Assembly: GCF_900115565.1 (NCBI RefSeq)
Contig: NZ_FOWW01000002.1
Span: 545,160 to 609,159 of the forward strand
Length of the DNA: 64,000 bases
Source of the DNA: Amycolatopsis arida
GTDB lineage: Bacteria; Actinomycetota; Actinomycetes; Mycobacteriales; Pseudonocardiaceae
Reading direction: 5' to 3'
Made by a program: the position numbers and the translations under genes. This document shows positions 1 to 8,634 of this stretch, piece after piece. A model generated the notes under the pieces. It saw only the letters and a program-made list of their open reading frames with translations. It searched no databases and was not told the origin of the DNA. Within the stretch, counting starts at the first letter, position 1, and every line of letters starts with the position of its first letter.

Positions 1-1415
1 AGGACGTGTCGCCGCTCGGTGGCCGGCGCGCCGATCGCCATCCGCAGCAGCACCCTCTCGTGTCCGACCGGGACCTTGGTGTGGCTGAGGTACAGGTCGC
101 CGGAGTCGTTGAGCCACTCCAGCAGTGCCATGGTCGCCGCGTCGGCCTCGGCGTCCGGCAACCCGGGCCACAGTGGACGGAAGCAGACCAGCCCGAACCG
201 TTGCGGCCGCCACAGCTCGAACGCCGGGTCGGCCGCCACCAGCTCGGCGAGCTCCGCGGCGAGCGCGACGCCGGTGCGGATGTGCGCGCGCAGCCCCTCG
301 GCGCCGTACCAGCGCAGCACCGCCCAGAGCTTGAGTGCGCGGAACCGCCGGCCGAGCGGGACCTGCCAGTCCCGGTAGTCGATCACCTCGCCGCTGGTGG
401 TGGCCGGGTTGCGCAGGTACTCGGGCAGGATCGACAGCGCGTCGATCATCGGCGCGCGGTCGGCGAGCCAGAGCACGGTGCAGTCGAAGTTGGTGAGCAG
501 CCACTTGTGCGGGTTGGTCGCGTAGGAGTCGGCGTACTCGGCCACCCCGTCGTCGATCCACCGCAGCTCGGGGCACACCGCCGCGACACCGGCGTAGGCG
601 GCGTCGACGTGCAGCCACACGCCGTGCTCCCGGCACACCGCGCCGATCTCGGGCACCGGGTCGACGGCCGCGGTGGAGGTGGTGCCCACGGTGGCGCACA
701 CCATCGCCGGCACCGCGCCGGCCGCCCTGTCCTCGGCGAGCAGCCGGCGCAGGTGTGCCGAATCCATCGCCAGGGTGTCCGGGTCGACGTCGACCAGCCG
801 CACGTTCGCGGCGCCGATGCCGGTGACCCGCGCGGCCTTCTCCAGGGACGAGTGGGTCTGCGACGACACGTACAGCCGGTAGTGGCCGGCGATCCCGCGG
901 TCGGCCACCACGCCCCCGCCGGCCCGCCGCAGCGCGGCGATGAGGGCCACCAGGCTCGCGCTCGACGCGGAGTCCTGGATCACCCCGCCGCCGGCGGCGT
1001 CGGTGCGGAACGCCTTCGGCAGGCCGAGCAGCTCGGCCAGCCAGTCCACCACCACGGTCTCCAGCTCGGTGCAGGCCGGGCTGGTCGCCCACACCATGCC
1101 CTGCACGCCGAGCCCGGCGGAGAGCAGGTCGCCGAGGATCCCCGGCCCGCTCGCGTTGGCCGGGAAGTAGGCGAAGAAGCTGGGGTGCTGCCAGTGCGTG
1201 ACGCCGGGCAGCAGCACCCGGTCGAGGTCGGCCAGCACGGCGTCGAACGGCTCACCCCGCTCGGGCGGGTGCTCCGGCAGGGCGGAGCGCACCTCGCCGG
1301 GCCGGACGCGCGAGCGCACCGGGTGGGACTCGATGCCGGCGAGGTAGTCGGCGATCCAGTCCACCGCCCGGTGGCCGTGCGCCCGGAACTCCTCCGGCGT
1401 CATGTGTCCGGTCAC
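1..1415 (-). CDS. PLP-dependent amino-acid decarboxylase (partial, 3' end beyond window)
   Basis: Group II pyridoxal-phosphate decarboxylase of the aromatic-L-amino-acid decarboxylase type, which removes CO2 from an aromatic or related amino acid in the cytosol. The minus strand translates without interruption from 1415 to the left edge. The N-terminal part carries the family signature around HPSFFAYFPA, and the PLP lysine is in NPHKWLLTNFDCT (about 520-550 on the + strand). The GTG at 1415 overlaps the TGA of the upstream tetR gene as GTGA, so translation is probably coupled; an ATG four codons later (1403) is the alternative start. The substrate (tyrosine, tryptophan, phenylalanine or DOPA) is not resolved. 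A long open frame on the opposite strand is only its GC shadow. Confidence 0.9.
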   Translation of the reverse strand, partial: MTGHMTPEEFRAHGHRAVDWIADYLAGIESHPVRSRVRPGEVRSALPEHPPERGEPFDAVLADLDRVLLPGVTHWQHPSFFAYFPANASGPGILGDLLSAGLGVQGMVWATSPACTELETVVVDWLAELLGLPKAFRTDAAGGGVIQDSASSASLVALIAALRRAGGGVVADRGIAGHYRLYVSSQTHSSLEKAARVTGIGAANVRLVDVDPDTLAMDSAHLRRLLAEDRAAGAVPAMVCATVGTTSTAAVDPVPEIGAVCREHGVWLHVDAAYAGVAAVCPELRWIDDGVAEYADSYATNPHKWLLTNFDCTVLWLADRAPMIDALSILPEYLRNPATTSGEVIDYRDWQVPLGRRFRALKLWAVLRWYGAEGLRAHIRTGVALAAELAELVAADPAFELWRPQRFGLVCFRPLWPGLPDAEADAATMALLEWLNDSGDLYLSHTKVPVGHERVLLRMAIGAPATERRHV

Positions 1416-2020
1416 CGCGTCCCTCCCCGCTGGTGGGCGAACGTCAGCACCGAGCGCACCAGCCCGACGATGCCGCCGACCGACACCTTCGGGTCGATCA
1501 TCCGCTGGATGGCCATGCCGACACTCAGGCTGACCACGGCCGCGGCCAGCGACCTCGCCGACACCACGCCGCCGAGGCCGAGGTCGGCGAGCTGGCGGTC
1601 GAGCCCGGCGGTGATCACGTCGACGGCGGCCCGCTCGCGCTCCGCCAGCGCGCCCACCAGCGCCGGGTCCTGCCGGGCCTCGAGCGCGAACTCCAGCTCC
1701 AGCCGGGGCCACCCGCCGGTCATCGCCTCGTCGGCCCACTTCTCGAACGTGTCGAGCTTGTCGTCCAGGGTTCCCGGCCCGGTGAAGATCTCGCCGACCC
1801 GGCCCAGCTGCTCGGCGTGGATGCGGTCGAGCACGACCAGCGCGAGTTCGCTCTTGCCGTGGAAGTTGGAGTACACCGCGCCGGTGGAGAAGCCGGCCTC
1901 CTCGGCGACCCTGGCCAGCGACGTCGCGGAGTAGCCGTCGCGCAGGAAGAGCTCGCGCGCGGTGGCGACCAACCGCTCCCTGGTACGCGCCTGGCTCTCG
2001 GCGCGGGTCAGTCGGGCCAT
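1412..2020 (-). CDS. TetR-family transcriptional regulator
   Basis: A DNA-binding repressor of about 202 residues. The N-terminal helix-turn-helix is typical (RERLVATARELF, then YSATSLARVAEEAGFSTGAVY). The rest is a ligand-binding helical domain. ATG at 2020 (MARLTRAESQART) is chosen over an upstream ATG at 2044 because the family begins close to the helix-turn-helix. It sits head-to-head with the SDR gene at 2110 and directly upstream of the decarboxylase, whose start it overlaps by 4 bp. It therefore probably controls its own operon and perhaps the SDR. The ligand is unknown. Confidence 0.9.
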   Translation of the reverse strand: MARLTRAESQARTRERLVATARELFLRDGYSATSLARVAEEAGFSTGAVYSNFHGKSELALVVLDRIHAEQLGRVGEIFTGPGTLDDKLDTFEKWADEAMTGGWPRLELEFALEARQDPALVGALAERERAAVDVITAGLDRQLADLGLGGVVSARSLAAAVVSLSVGMAIQRMIDPKVSVGGIVGLVRSVLTFAHQRGGTR

Positions 2021-2029
2021 GGCAGCGAT

Positions 2030-2082
2030 CGTAATCATTGACACCAGTCGACCAGGGGCATAGCTTTCGCACTCAGATTACG
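2030..2082 (+). promoter_or_regulatory. SDR promoter with flanking inverted repeat (candidate TetR operator)
   Basis: A near-consensus promoter reads TTGACA (2038-2043), a 17-bp spacer, then TAGCTT (2061-2066), directed at the SDR gene. It is bracketed by CGTAATC (2030-2036) and GATTACG (2076-2082), exact reverse complements. This arrangement fits a repressor clamping the divergent promoter region, but the 39-bp spacing between the arms is wider than a standard TetR operator, so the assignment is an inference. Confidence 0.55.
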
Positions 2083-2109
2083 GCGTTATCCCGGATTGGG
2101 GGCGGTCTG

Positions 2110-3048
2110 GTGGCGGACGGGCTGGACGGCCTGGTGACGGGTGTGGCCGCGCGGTACGACGCGGCGGCGGCCGGGGCGTGGCGCACGCTCGGCCGCGCGA
2201 TCAACGGCTTCGGCCGCACGAGCACCGCCGAGCTGCGGCGGGCGGTGGCCGGCAGGACGGTGCTGGTCACCGGGGCCTCGTTCGGCATCGGGGAGGCCAC
2301 CGCGCGCCGGCTGGCCCGCGCCGGAGCGACCGTGCTGCTCGCCGCGCGCACCGCGGACCGGCTGCACCAGGTGACCGACGGGATCACCGCCGCGGGCGGC
2401 CGCGCGTTCGCCTACCCCACCGACCTGACCGACGGCGGCGAGGTCGACACGCTGGTGAAGCGGGTGCTGGACGAGCACGACCACGTGGACGTGCTGGTCA
2501 ACAACGCCGGCAAGTCGATCCGCCGGTCGCTGGAGCTGTCCTACGACCGGCCGCGGGACTTCGAGCGCACCATCAACGTCAACTACCTCGGCCCGGTGCG
2601 GCTCACTCTGGGGCTGCTGCCGTCGATGCGGGCGCGCCGGTCCGGGCACGTGGTGAGCGTGTCCACCTGGGGCGTGCGGCCGCTGCCGATCGCCCCGCGG
2701 TGGAGCGCGTACCTGGCGTCGAAGGCGGCGTTCGACGTGTGGATGCGCAGCATGGCGCTGGAGGTGCGGGGCGACGGGGTGACCGCGAGCACGGTGTACA
2801 TGGGTTTGGTGCACACCAGGATGAGCGCGCCGACCCCGGCACTGCGCCGGCTGCCGGGGCTGACCCCCGAGGACGCGGCCAGGGTGGTGTGTGACGCGAT
2901 CGTGCGCCGGCCGGCCACCGTGGCGCCGTGGTGGGCGCCCGCCGTCAGCGCCGCCACGTCCGTCCTGGCTGGACCCATCGACCGGGCGTTGGGCCTGGCC
3001 TACGAGCTCACCCGCGGTTCCGAGCGCCCGCCGCCACCACGGGACTGA
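2110..3048 (+). CDS. Short-chain dehydrogenase/reductase
   Basis: NAD(P)-dependent oxidoreductase of the SDR family, about 312 residues. The Rossmann motif TGASFGIG, the NNAG strand, and the catalytic Ser/Tyr/Lys set (VSVSTWG, then YLASKAAF) are all present. A roughly 45-residue extension precedes the Rossmann fold and a hydrophobic tail follows it, as in membrane-associated actinobacterial SDRs. The GTG at 2110 is preferred because GGGGGCGG lies just upstream and because the promoter at 2038-2066 would place the transcript start near 2073, downstream of the earlier ATG at 2038. It is divergent from tetR. The substrate is unknown. Confidence 0.85.
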   Translation: MADGLDGLVTGVAARYDAAAAGAWRTLGRAINGFGRTSTAELRRAVAGRTVLVTGASFGIGEATARRLARAGATVLLAARTADRLHQVTDGITAAGGRAFAYPTDLTDGGEVDTLVKRVLDEHDHVDVLVNNAGKSIRRSLELSYDRPRDFERTINVNYLGPVRLTLGLLPSMRARRSGHVVSVSTWGVRPLPIAPRWSAYLASKAAFDVWMRSMALEVRGDGVTASTVYMGLVHTRMSAPTPALRRLPGLTPEDAARVVCDAIVRRPATVAPWWAPAVSAATSVLAGPIDRALGLAYELTRGSERPPPPRD

Positions 3049-3070
3049 CGACGGCGGCAGAATTCGAGCG

Positions 3071-3793
3071 GTGAACACCGTCTCGCTGGTCGCCGCCACC
3101 GTGTCGTTCTCCTCCGCCGTGGTCACCGTGCTGCTGGGCGCGCTGTTCGAGAGCCGCCGCCGGCGCGGGGAACGGGACGAGGAGCGCCGGCACCTGGTCA
3201 GGCGATTCCGTGACCCGCTGCTGCAGGCCGCGTCGGGCCTGTTGTGGAGGGCGAGCAACGTGATCAAGGACGGCGACAACCGGTTCCTGCTGGAGGACAC
3301 CGCGCGGCACCGGGACTACGTGCGCTACGAGAGCGCCTACCGGTTGGCCGCCTACCTGGGCTGGGTCGAGCTGCTGTTCCGCGAGGTGCGGTTCGTGGAC
3401 CTGGGCAACGCGCGGCGCAACCGGCGGCTGGTGGAGTTGCTGGCCCGGGTGCAGAACGCGTTGAGCGAGCCGATTCCCGGCGACCAGGCGTTCCGCCTGC
3501 TCGGTGGCGAGCAGCGGGCGCTGGGCGAGCTGATGGTCCGGCCGCCGATCGAGGGCGAGGACGCACCACGCTGCCTCGGGTTCGTCGAGTTCCACCACCG
3601 GATCACCACCGAGGAGAGGTTCGCCCACTGGTTCGCGCCGCTGCTGACCGACATCGACCGGTTCGCCGCGGGCCGTCGCTCCGGTCTGGCGCGGCTGACG
3701 AACTTGCACAACGCGCTGGTGGAGCTGGTGGACTTCCTCGACCCCAAACAGGTCTGGATCCTCGGACCCCGTGAGCGGCTGCCCGCGCCCTGA
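3071..3793 (+). CDS. Hypothetical membrane-anchored protein
   Basis: A 240-residue protein I do not recognise. It starts with one hydrophobic segment (residues about 3-24), followed by an Arg-rich stretch (ESRRRRGERDEERRH), which predicts a single-pass protein with a cytoplasmic C-terminal domain. The remainder is helical and charged with no motif I can name. The GTG at 3071 starts 22 bp after the SDR stop, so the two are probably cotranscribed. Confidence 0.7.
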   Translation: MNTVSLVAATVSFSSAVVTVLLGALFESRRRRGERDEERRHLVRRFRDPLLQAASGLLWRASNVIKDGDNRFLLEDTARHRDYVRYESAYRLAAYLGWVELLFREVRFVDLGNARRNRRLVELLARVQNALSEPIPGDQAFRLLGGEQRALGELMVRPPIEGEDAPRCLGFVEFHHRITTEERFAHWFAPLLTDIDRFAAGRRSGLARLTNLHNALVELVDFLDPKQVWILGPRERLPAP

Positions 3794-3874
3794 CCGTGTC
3801 GTTCACCCTGGCGGGTGGCAGGATGGGCCGCCGGTTCACGAGACCGACCCGACTGACCCACGAAGGAGTGCGGC

Positions 3875-5329
3875 ATGGACGCCCTGAACGAGGCCATCGG
3901 CAACGTCAACGACGTCTTCTGGACCTACCTGGTCATTCCGCTGCTCGCGCTGGTCGGCATCTACTTCACCGTGCGGTCCCGGGCGGTGCAGGTACGGCTG
4001 CTGCCCGACATGATCCGGAACTTCGGCAGCTCGCCGGAGCGAGCGCCGGACGGCAAGAAGGCCATCTCGTCGTTCCAGGCGTTCGCGATCTCGGCCGCGG
4101 CGCGGGTCGGGACCGGCAACATCGCCGGGGTGGCGATCGCGATCGCGATCGGCGGGCCCGGCGCGGTGTTCTGGATGTGGTTGATGGGCATGGTCATGGG
4201 CTCGGCCGCGTTCGTGGAGTCCACGCTGGCCCAGCTGTACAAGGTCCAGGACAAGACCGGCTACCGGGGCGGTCCGGCGTACTACATGCAGCACGGGCTG
4301 CGGGCCCGCTGGATGGGCGTCATCTTCGCCGTGGTGATCATCTTCACCTTCGGCTTCTCGTTCATCATGGTGCAGTCGCACAGCATCACCGCCGCGATCA
4401 GGAACTCGGTGAGCACGGCGACCGGGCAGCCGGCCGCCGGCTGGGTGGCGCCGCTGGTCGGTGGCGCGCTGGTCGTGCTGGTCGCCGTCGTGATCTTCGG
4501 CGGGGTGCGGCGAATCGCGCACGTGGCGCAGATGACCGTGCCGTTCATGGCGCTGATCTACCTGATCCTGGGGATCGTGGTCGTCGTGCTGAACATCGAG
4601 CAGGTGCCGACCGTGCTGGGCGACATCGTGGGCGCGGCGTTCGGGCTGCGGGAGATCGGCGCGGCCGGCGTGGGCACCGCGATCATGATGGGGATCCGGC
4701 GCGGCCTGTTCTCCAACGAGGCCGGCATGGGGTCGGCGCCCAACGCGGGCGCGACGGCATCGGTGAGCCACCCGGTGAAGCAGGGGCTCGTGCAGACCTT
4801 CGGCGTCTACTTCGACACGCTGATCGTGTGCTCGATCACGGCGTTCATCATCCTGGTGTCGAACCCGGTGTACGGCGAGGAGATGGGGGCGCGGCTCACC
4901 CAGAACGCGCTGGAGGCCAATCTGGGGTCGTGGTCGCTGCACCTGCTGACGCTGATCATCTTCCTGCTGGCGTTCACCTCGGTGCTCGGCAACTTCTACT
5001 ACAGCGAGGCGAACCTGTACTTCCTGACCGGCAGCCGCAAGGCGCTCACCGCGCTGCGCCTGGTGATCACCGGGATGCTGTTCCTCGGCGCGGTGGCCTC
5101 GCTCGATGTGGTGTGGAGCGTCGCCGACGTCACCATGGGCGTGATGGCGGTGGTCAACATGGTCGCGATCGCGCCGCTGGGCGCGCTCACACTGCGGTTG
5201 CTGAAGGACTACCAGGAACAGCGCCGGCAGGGCCTGGACCCGGTGTTCACCCGCGACCGGATGCCCGACCTGCGGGGCGTGCAGTGCTGGGAGAGCGACC
5301 GCACGCAGGACGTCGCCGCGAGGCCCTGA
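3875..5329 (+). CDS. AGCS-family alanine/glycine:cation symporter
   Basis: A membrane transporter that imports alanine or glycine with Na+ or H+. It is 484 residues with about 10-11 hydrophobic segments. Family signatures are visible: SSFQAFAISAAARVGTGNIAG near residue 70, GPGAVFWMW, and the motif around FSNEAGMGSAPNAGA near residue 285. Length is normal for the family. The ATG at 3875 follows GAAGGAGTG at good spacing. It is separated from the previous gene by about 80 bp and is probably transcribed on its own. Confidence 0.92.
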   Translation: MDALNEAIGNVNDVFWTYLVIPLLALVGIYFTVRSRAVQVRLLPDMIRNFGSSPERAPDGKKAISSFQAFAISAAARVGTGNIAGVAIAIAIGGPGAVFWMWLMGMVMGSAAFVESTLAQLYKVQDKTGYRGGPAYYMQHGLRARWMGVIFAVVIIFTFGFSFIMVQSHSITAAIRNSVSTATGQPAAGWVAPLVGGALVVLVAVVIFGGVRRIAHVAQMTVPFMALIYLILGIVVVVLNIEQVPTVLGDIVGAAFGLREIGAAGVGTAIMMGIRRGLFSNEAGMGSAPNAGATASVSHPVKQGLVQTFGVYFDTLIVCSITAFIILVSNPVYGEEMGARLTQNALEANLGSWSLHLLTLIIFLLAFTSVLGNFYYSEANLYFLTGSRKALTALRLVITGMLFLGAVASLDVVWSVADVTMGVMAVVNMVAIAPLGALTLRLLKDYQEQRRQGLDPVFTRDRMPDLRGVQCWESDRTQDVAARP

Positions 5330-5336
5330 GGCCCTG

Positions 5337-5351
5337 GCCCTGACTCAGGGC
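5337..5351 (+). terminator. Weak candidate terminator after the symporter gene
   Basis: GCCCTGACTCAGGGC is a small perfect dyad 7 bp after the symporter stop. The hairpin is short (5-7 bp) and there is no T run, so this is tentative. Confidence 0.3.
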
Positions 5352-5491
5352 GGCCCCTGGTCGACCGTGACGCAGGCTGTGGTGGGCGCCGAACGGGTCA
5401 TCGGTCGCGGCATCGCGAGCAACGCGGCTGGGACGAGTTGATCGAGAACTACGGCAGCCTCGCCGGAAAGCTCGGGCCGGGAACCTGCCGC

Positions 5492-5528
5492 CGTCAGTCG
5501 GTGAAGCTGTCGTCAGTCGGTGAAGCTG
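5492..5528. repeat. 18-bp tandem duplication at the end of the DUF899 gene
   Basis: CGTCAGTCGGTGAAGCTG occurs at 5492-5509 and again at 5511-5528, separated by one base. The second copy contains the last codons and the stop of the DUF899 gene (minus strand, ending SFTD), so the first copy is a duplicated 3' end lying in non-coding DNA. Confidence 0.85.
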
Positions 5529-6253
5529 GGGTCGGCGGAGTGCAGGTTCGATACTCGCCCCTTCGGCTCCTCCCACTCCTCCTGGCGCCCCAGCACGGTG
5601 ACGTCGAGCAGCCGGTAGGCGTGCATCATCACCTCGACCCCGCGTCCATAGGTGGCGTACGTGTGGAAGACCTCGTCGCCGTCGCGCAGGAAGGCGCTGA
5701 TGCCGGGCTGCTCGCCGACGTAGTCGACCAGCCAGGCCTGCCCGGCAGCGACCAGTTCGTCCGCGCCCCGGAAGTTGTAGGTGTTCGGCCTGACCGCCGG
5801 GTTCAGCGAGAAGTGGAAGTCGTAGTTGAAGTCGCTGCCGAACGAGGAGTACCAGGGGAAGGTCCAGCCTCGGGCCTGCTTCTCGGCGGCCAGCTTCGCG
5901 TACGGGGCGCGCGAGACGGCGGCGAACGTGGTGTCACGGGCGGAGAGGTGGGCGCGGGCCCCCTCGCTGAGGTCGTCCGCCATCGCGCTGCAGCTGCCAC
6001 AGCCCCGGTCCCAGGACGGGTCGAACATGAAATGCTGCAAAACGAGCTGGCGTCGCCCATCGAACAGGTCCAACAGCCCGACCTCGCCGTCCGGGCCGCT
6101 GAACCGGTAGTCCTTCTCGACCCGCACCATCGGCAGTCGCCGCCGGTCGGCGTTGAGCCCGTCCAGGGCCCAAGTCAGCTCCTTCTCCCTGGCCAGCAAC
6201 TCTCGGCGGGCGGTCAGCCACTCGTCCCGGCTGACGACCTTCGGTCGGTCCAT
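5513..6253 (-). CDS. DUF899 (thioredoxin-fold-like) family protein
   Basis: A 246-residue cytosolic protein of the DUF899 family, which has a thioredoxin-like fold and no established biochemical role. Family features seen are the N-terminal WLTARRELLAREKELT segment, DLFDGRRQLVLQHFMFDP, the Cys pair in RGCGSCSAMADDL, and GWTFPWYSSFGSDFNYDF. The ATG at 6253 follows GGAGGGGAC, a strong ribosome site, so the longer upstream frame to 6391 is not needed. It diverges from an HxlR regulator with two operator-like sites in between, so it is probably the target of that regulator and may be redox-inducible. Confidence 0.88.
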   Translation of the reverse strand: MDRPKVVSRDEWLTARRELLAREKELTWALDGLNADRRRLPMVRVEKDYRFSGPDGEVGLLDLFDGRRQLVLQHFMFDPSWDRGCGSCSAMADDLSEGARAHLSARDTTFAAVSRAPYAKLAAEKQARGWTFPWYSSFGSDFNYDFHFSLNPAVRPNTYNFRGADELVAAGQAWLVDYVGEQPGISAFLRDGDEVFHTYATYGRGVEVMMHAYRLLDVTVLGRQEEWEEPKGRVSNLHSADPSFTD

Positions 6254-6274
6254 GTCCCCTCCAGAACACTCTAA

Positions 6275-6320
6275 CTTGTGTGATGCAAGCACTCTAGGGG
6301 GCGGACTTGTATCACGCAAG
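6275..6320. promoter_or_regulatory. Paired operator sites between DUF899 and hxlR genes
   Basis: Two related imperfect palindromes occur: CTTGTGTGATGCAAG (6275-6289) and CTTGTATCACGCAAG (6306-6320). Read on the opposite strand the second is CTTGCGTGATACAAG, so the two sites are inverted copies of one another, centred 31 bp (about three helical turns) apart. This fits two dimers of the divergent HxlR protein controlling both genes. Confidence 0.65.
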
Positions 6321-6342
6321 CGGAAGGCGGAACATCGACCTC

Positions 6343-6822
6343 GTGCTCGGCAAGACGTACGAACGAGAGAACTGCTCGGCGGCTCGCGCACTGGAACTGG
6401 TCGGCGAGCGCTGGAGCCTATTGATCATCCGCAATGCCGTGTTCGCCGGCATGACCCGGTTCTCCGACTTTGAACGCAGGCTCGGGGTCGCGCCGAACAT
6501 CCTGGCCAAGCGGTTGGACGGGTTCGTCGCCGACGGGCTGATGGAGCGGCGCGATGGGCGGGAGTACGTGCTCACGGAGAAGGGCCACGAGCTTGGCACG
6601 GTGATCGTGGCGCTGACTGAGTGGGGCGACCGCTGGGCCGCGCCGCAGGGCCCGCCGATCTTGTTCGAGCACGAGGACTGTGGCGGGCCGGTCCACGTGC
6701 ACGCTCGCTGTGACGACTGTGGACGGGAGATCGCCGCGGCCGACGTAGTCGCCGTCGCCGGTCCCGGGGCCGACCCGCAGCGCCGCCCACCCCGCGACCC
6801 GAGCCGCCCTCGCACCGCCTGA
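6343..6822 (+). CDS. HxlR-family winged-helix transcriptional regulator
   Basis: A 159-residue MarR-like winged-helix regulator. It opens with the family hallmark GKTYERENCSAARALELVG, whose conserved cysteine is often redox sensitive, and continues with the recognition helix region RFSDFERRLGVAPNILAKRL and the wing GREYVLTEKG. The C-terminal tail HEDCGGPVHVHARCDDCGRE has three further cysteines. GTG at 6343 is chosen because homologous proteins begin within a few residues of GKTY; an in-frame TTG at 6307 would lie inside the second operator. It is divergent from the DUF899 gene, the likely regulated partner. Confidence 0.88.
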   Translation: MLGKTYERENCSAARALELVGERWSLLIIRNAVFAGMTRFSDFERRLGVAPNILAKRLDGFVADGLMERRDGREYVLTEKGHELGTVIVALTEWGDRWAAPQGPPILFEHEDCGGPVHVHARCDDCGREIAAADVVAVAGPGADPQRRPPRDPSRPRTA

Positions 6823-7067
6823 GTCCCCACGCGCCGCCCGAGCTGCCGGATTGGCTACCAGGCCGTGCGGCCGCGCCGCACTCACCATCCGAACCTTGCG
6901 GGTCTGGGAACACCAACAGCGGGGACCTCCCGATCAGGAGGTGCCCGCCGCGTCCGTCGCGATTGGCGCTCGGAACTGGGGCCAAAACCAGCCGGTGGTC
7001 ACGCCGCCACAGTTGACCTTGATCCGGATTCTCCCGTTGGTGGGAAGCGCGCAGGCGTAGCCTCAGC

Positions 7068-7346
7068 GTGGACGTTGGGGAAGCTTACTCGAACACAGAG
7101 GACCAGGTCAGCGCGCTACAAACGCTGTGGAGGAAGCTGCCGGACCTCGATGCGCCACCGCGACCGACGCCGAAGCAGGACAAGCCGTAACGCGCTCGGC
7201 AACTCAACCACCAAGTCCAGCAACTCATCGAGAGCTACCGATCCGGTTCCACCGTCTACCGCCGTGTGCAGGAGATGGTCGATTTCTACGCCTTCCTCCA
7301 CCGCAGGTTCCCCGAGCTCTTCGATGAACGGAACACACGATGAGGG
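7068..7346 (+). pseudogene. Degenerate small HTH/recombinase-like ORF
   Basis: A GTG at 7068, 4 bp after a TAGCCT -10-like box, opens a frame VDVGEAYSNTEDQ..., which continues QTLWRKLPDLDAPPRP and hits a TAA at 7188-7190. The same frame then resumes as RQLNHQVQQLIESYRSGSTVY. That segment resembles the C-terminal helix-turn-helix found in actinobacterial serine recombinases and related small HTH proteins. After about 7246 the expected continuation is lost. One stop codon plus an abrupt change of content indicates a decayed gene. A second 5' fragment of the same ORF lies at 8594. Confidence 0.45.
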
Positions 7347-7356
7347 CGATCGATCG

Positions 7357-8168
7357 TCAGCCGGCGGATCGTTCCGCTGCGCGGGCCGCCAAGTCGTTGA
7401 GGTAGCTTTCGAGAGGTGATGGAACGCCTCGTCGAGGCTGTCCAAGCCGGTTGCGGGGACCAGGTCGGCGATCTCGGAGAGGCGCGGGTACGCGCCGGTC
7501 GCCAAGACCGTCGCCGCCTCCGCGTCGCTCGTCAGCCACCATTGGCTGTTGCGCAGGCGGGACTCATCCTCCGCCCGGAGCTCACCGATCGCACCCAGGG
7601 CAAGCCCTTTGGTCAGCCCGGCCAGTGCGATCGTGGCGTGCACCCGCTCGGCCGGTTTCAAGCCGACCTCGGCGAGCGCTTCGAGGGTCCATTCGCTGTA
7701 CCTCATGGCCTCGGGCGCCAGGGGAGGCCGGGTCACCGACAGCACTTCGGCGAGCCATCGGTGTGTGCGGTAGAGCTGCCACTGCAGCCGGTAGACGACC
7801 TCGATCGTCGTGCGCCATCCCATGGGCCGAGCATCGGGGAGGGGATTGGCCGCGAAGGCTGCTCGCATCATCAACATCTCCAGCTCGTCCCGGCCGGCGA
7901 CGTAGTTGTACAGCGACATCGGAGCCACGCCCAGAACGCCGGCGAGACGCCTCATCGACAGGGCTTCGAGGCCTTCGCGCTGGGCGAGGTCAATTGCCGC
8001 AGCCACGATCCGTCTCCGAGGGAGTCCGTGGCCGACAGTCGACCGTGTGCGCCGCCTGGGTTCCTGCGTCTCACGAACGGTCGTCCCGGATCCTTGGCGC
8101 GTCTGCACTAGCCCTTCGTCAAGCAGGGTCGCGATGGCGCGGGCGGCAGTCGCCATCGCGACGCCCAT
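7357..8168 (-). pseudogene. GntR-TetR fusion regulator, frameshifted
   Basis: The frame begins MGVAMATAARAIATLLDEG, the second half of a GntR winged helix, and passes into a full TetR domain (RRRIVAAAIDLAQREG, LGVAPMSLYNYVAGRDELEML). The first half of the GntR domain is missing in this frame and partly visible in another. Near 7410 an extra CT in CTCTC shifts the frame. Without it the protein would read FHHLESYLNDLAARAAERSAG, a normal TetR C-terminus ending at 7357, whereas the shifted frame runs on to 7116 with unrelated sequence. Two frame disruptions make an inactive gene likely, although sequencing error cannot be excluded. Confidence 0.6.
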
Positions 8169-8302
8169 CGTCGATGCGACCGCAACCGGCAGGACGCAAC
8201 GGACGGTGCAAGAGCAAACCGTTACCCTTCAGGCGTACACAACCGCCATCCTGACCCGCTGAGGGGCGGCCATCCTCGGATCGCGTCACCTCGACAATCT
8301 CT

Positions 8303-8545
8303 CTACACGTTCTTCGTCAGCGGCATGCCTCGCGAGAGGAAGTCGAGAGCGCGGTCGATGGCGGCGAGGTAGGTATCGACGGTGAGCTCGCCGTCGATGA
8401 TCGCGGACCCGAAGACGCCGAGGACCGCGCCGGTGAAGGCCCTCACCTCGCGATCGTCGCGTTCCCTCCCCACGAGCGTGGCGATGAGGTCGGCGAAGAC
8501 GAAAGGGCGACGATCCGACTCGCCGAGCCGTTCACCGCCCTGGCA
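8303..8545 (-). pseudogene. C-terminal fragment of a TetR-family regulator
   Basis: The minus strand translates as FVFADLIATLVGRERDD, AFTGAVLGVFGSAIIDG and AAIDRALDFLSRGMP, ending at a TAG (8303-8305). This matches the ligand-domain end of a TetR protein. There is no helix-turn-helix and no start codon; upstream the frame enters the small-ORF remnant and repeats. It is a 3' fragment, presumably left by recombination. Confidence 0.5.
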
Positions 8546-8593
8546 CCTGAACCAGCATCAACCGATGCCAGGTGTTCGAGTATGTCGTCTTGG

Positions 8594-8632
8594 GTGGAGG
8601 TTGGAGGGGCTTACTCGAACAACGCAACCACC
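8594..8632 (+). pseudogene. Truncated second copy of the 7068 small ORF
   Basis: GTG at 8594 opens VEVGGAYSNN, which parallels VDVGEAYSNT at 7068, and the DNA shares GCTTACTCGAACA (8609-8621 and 7083-7095). After about 13 codons the sequence turns into the G-rich repeat. Only the 5' end survives. Confidence 0.45.
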
Positions 8633-8634
8633 GA

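Noticed and set aside
6-1934. A 642-codon open frame on the plus strand
   Set aside because: It is antisense to the PLP decarboxylase and TetR genes, is rich in Arg, Gly, Pro and His, and has no family motif. It is a GC-bias shadow.
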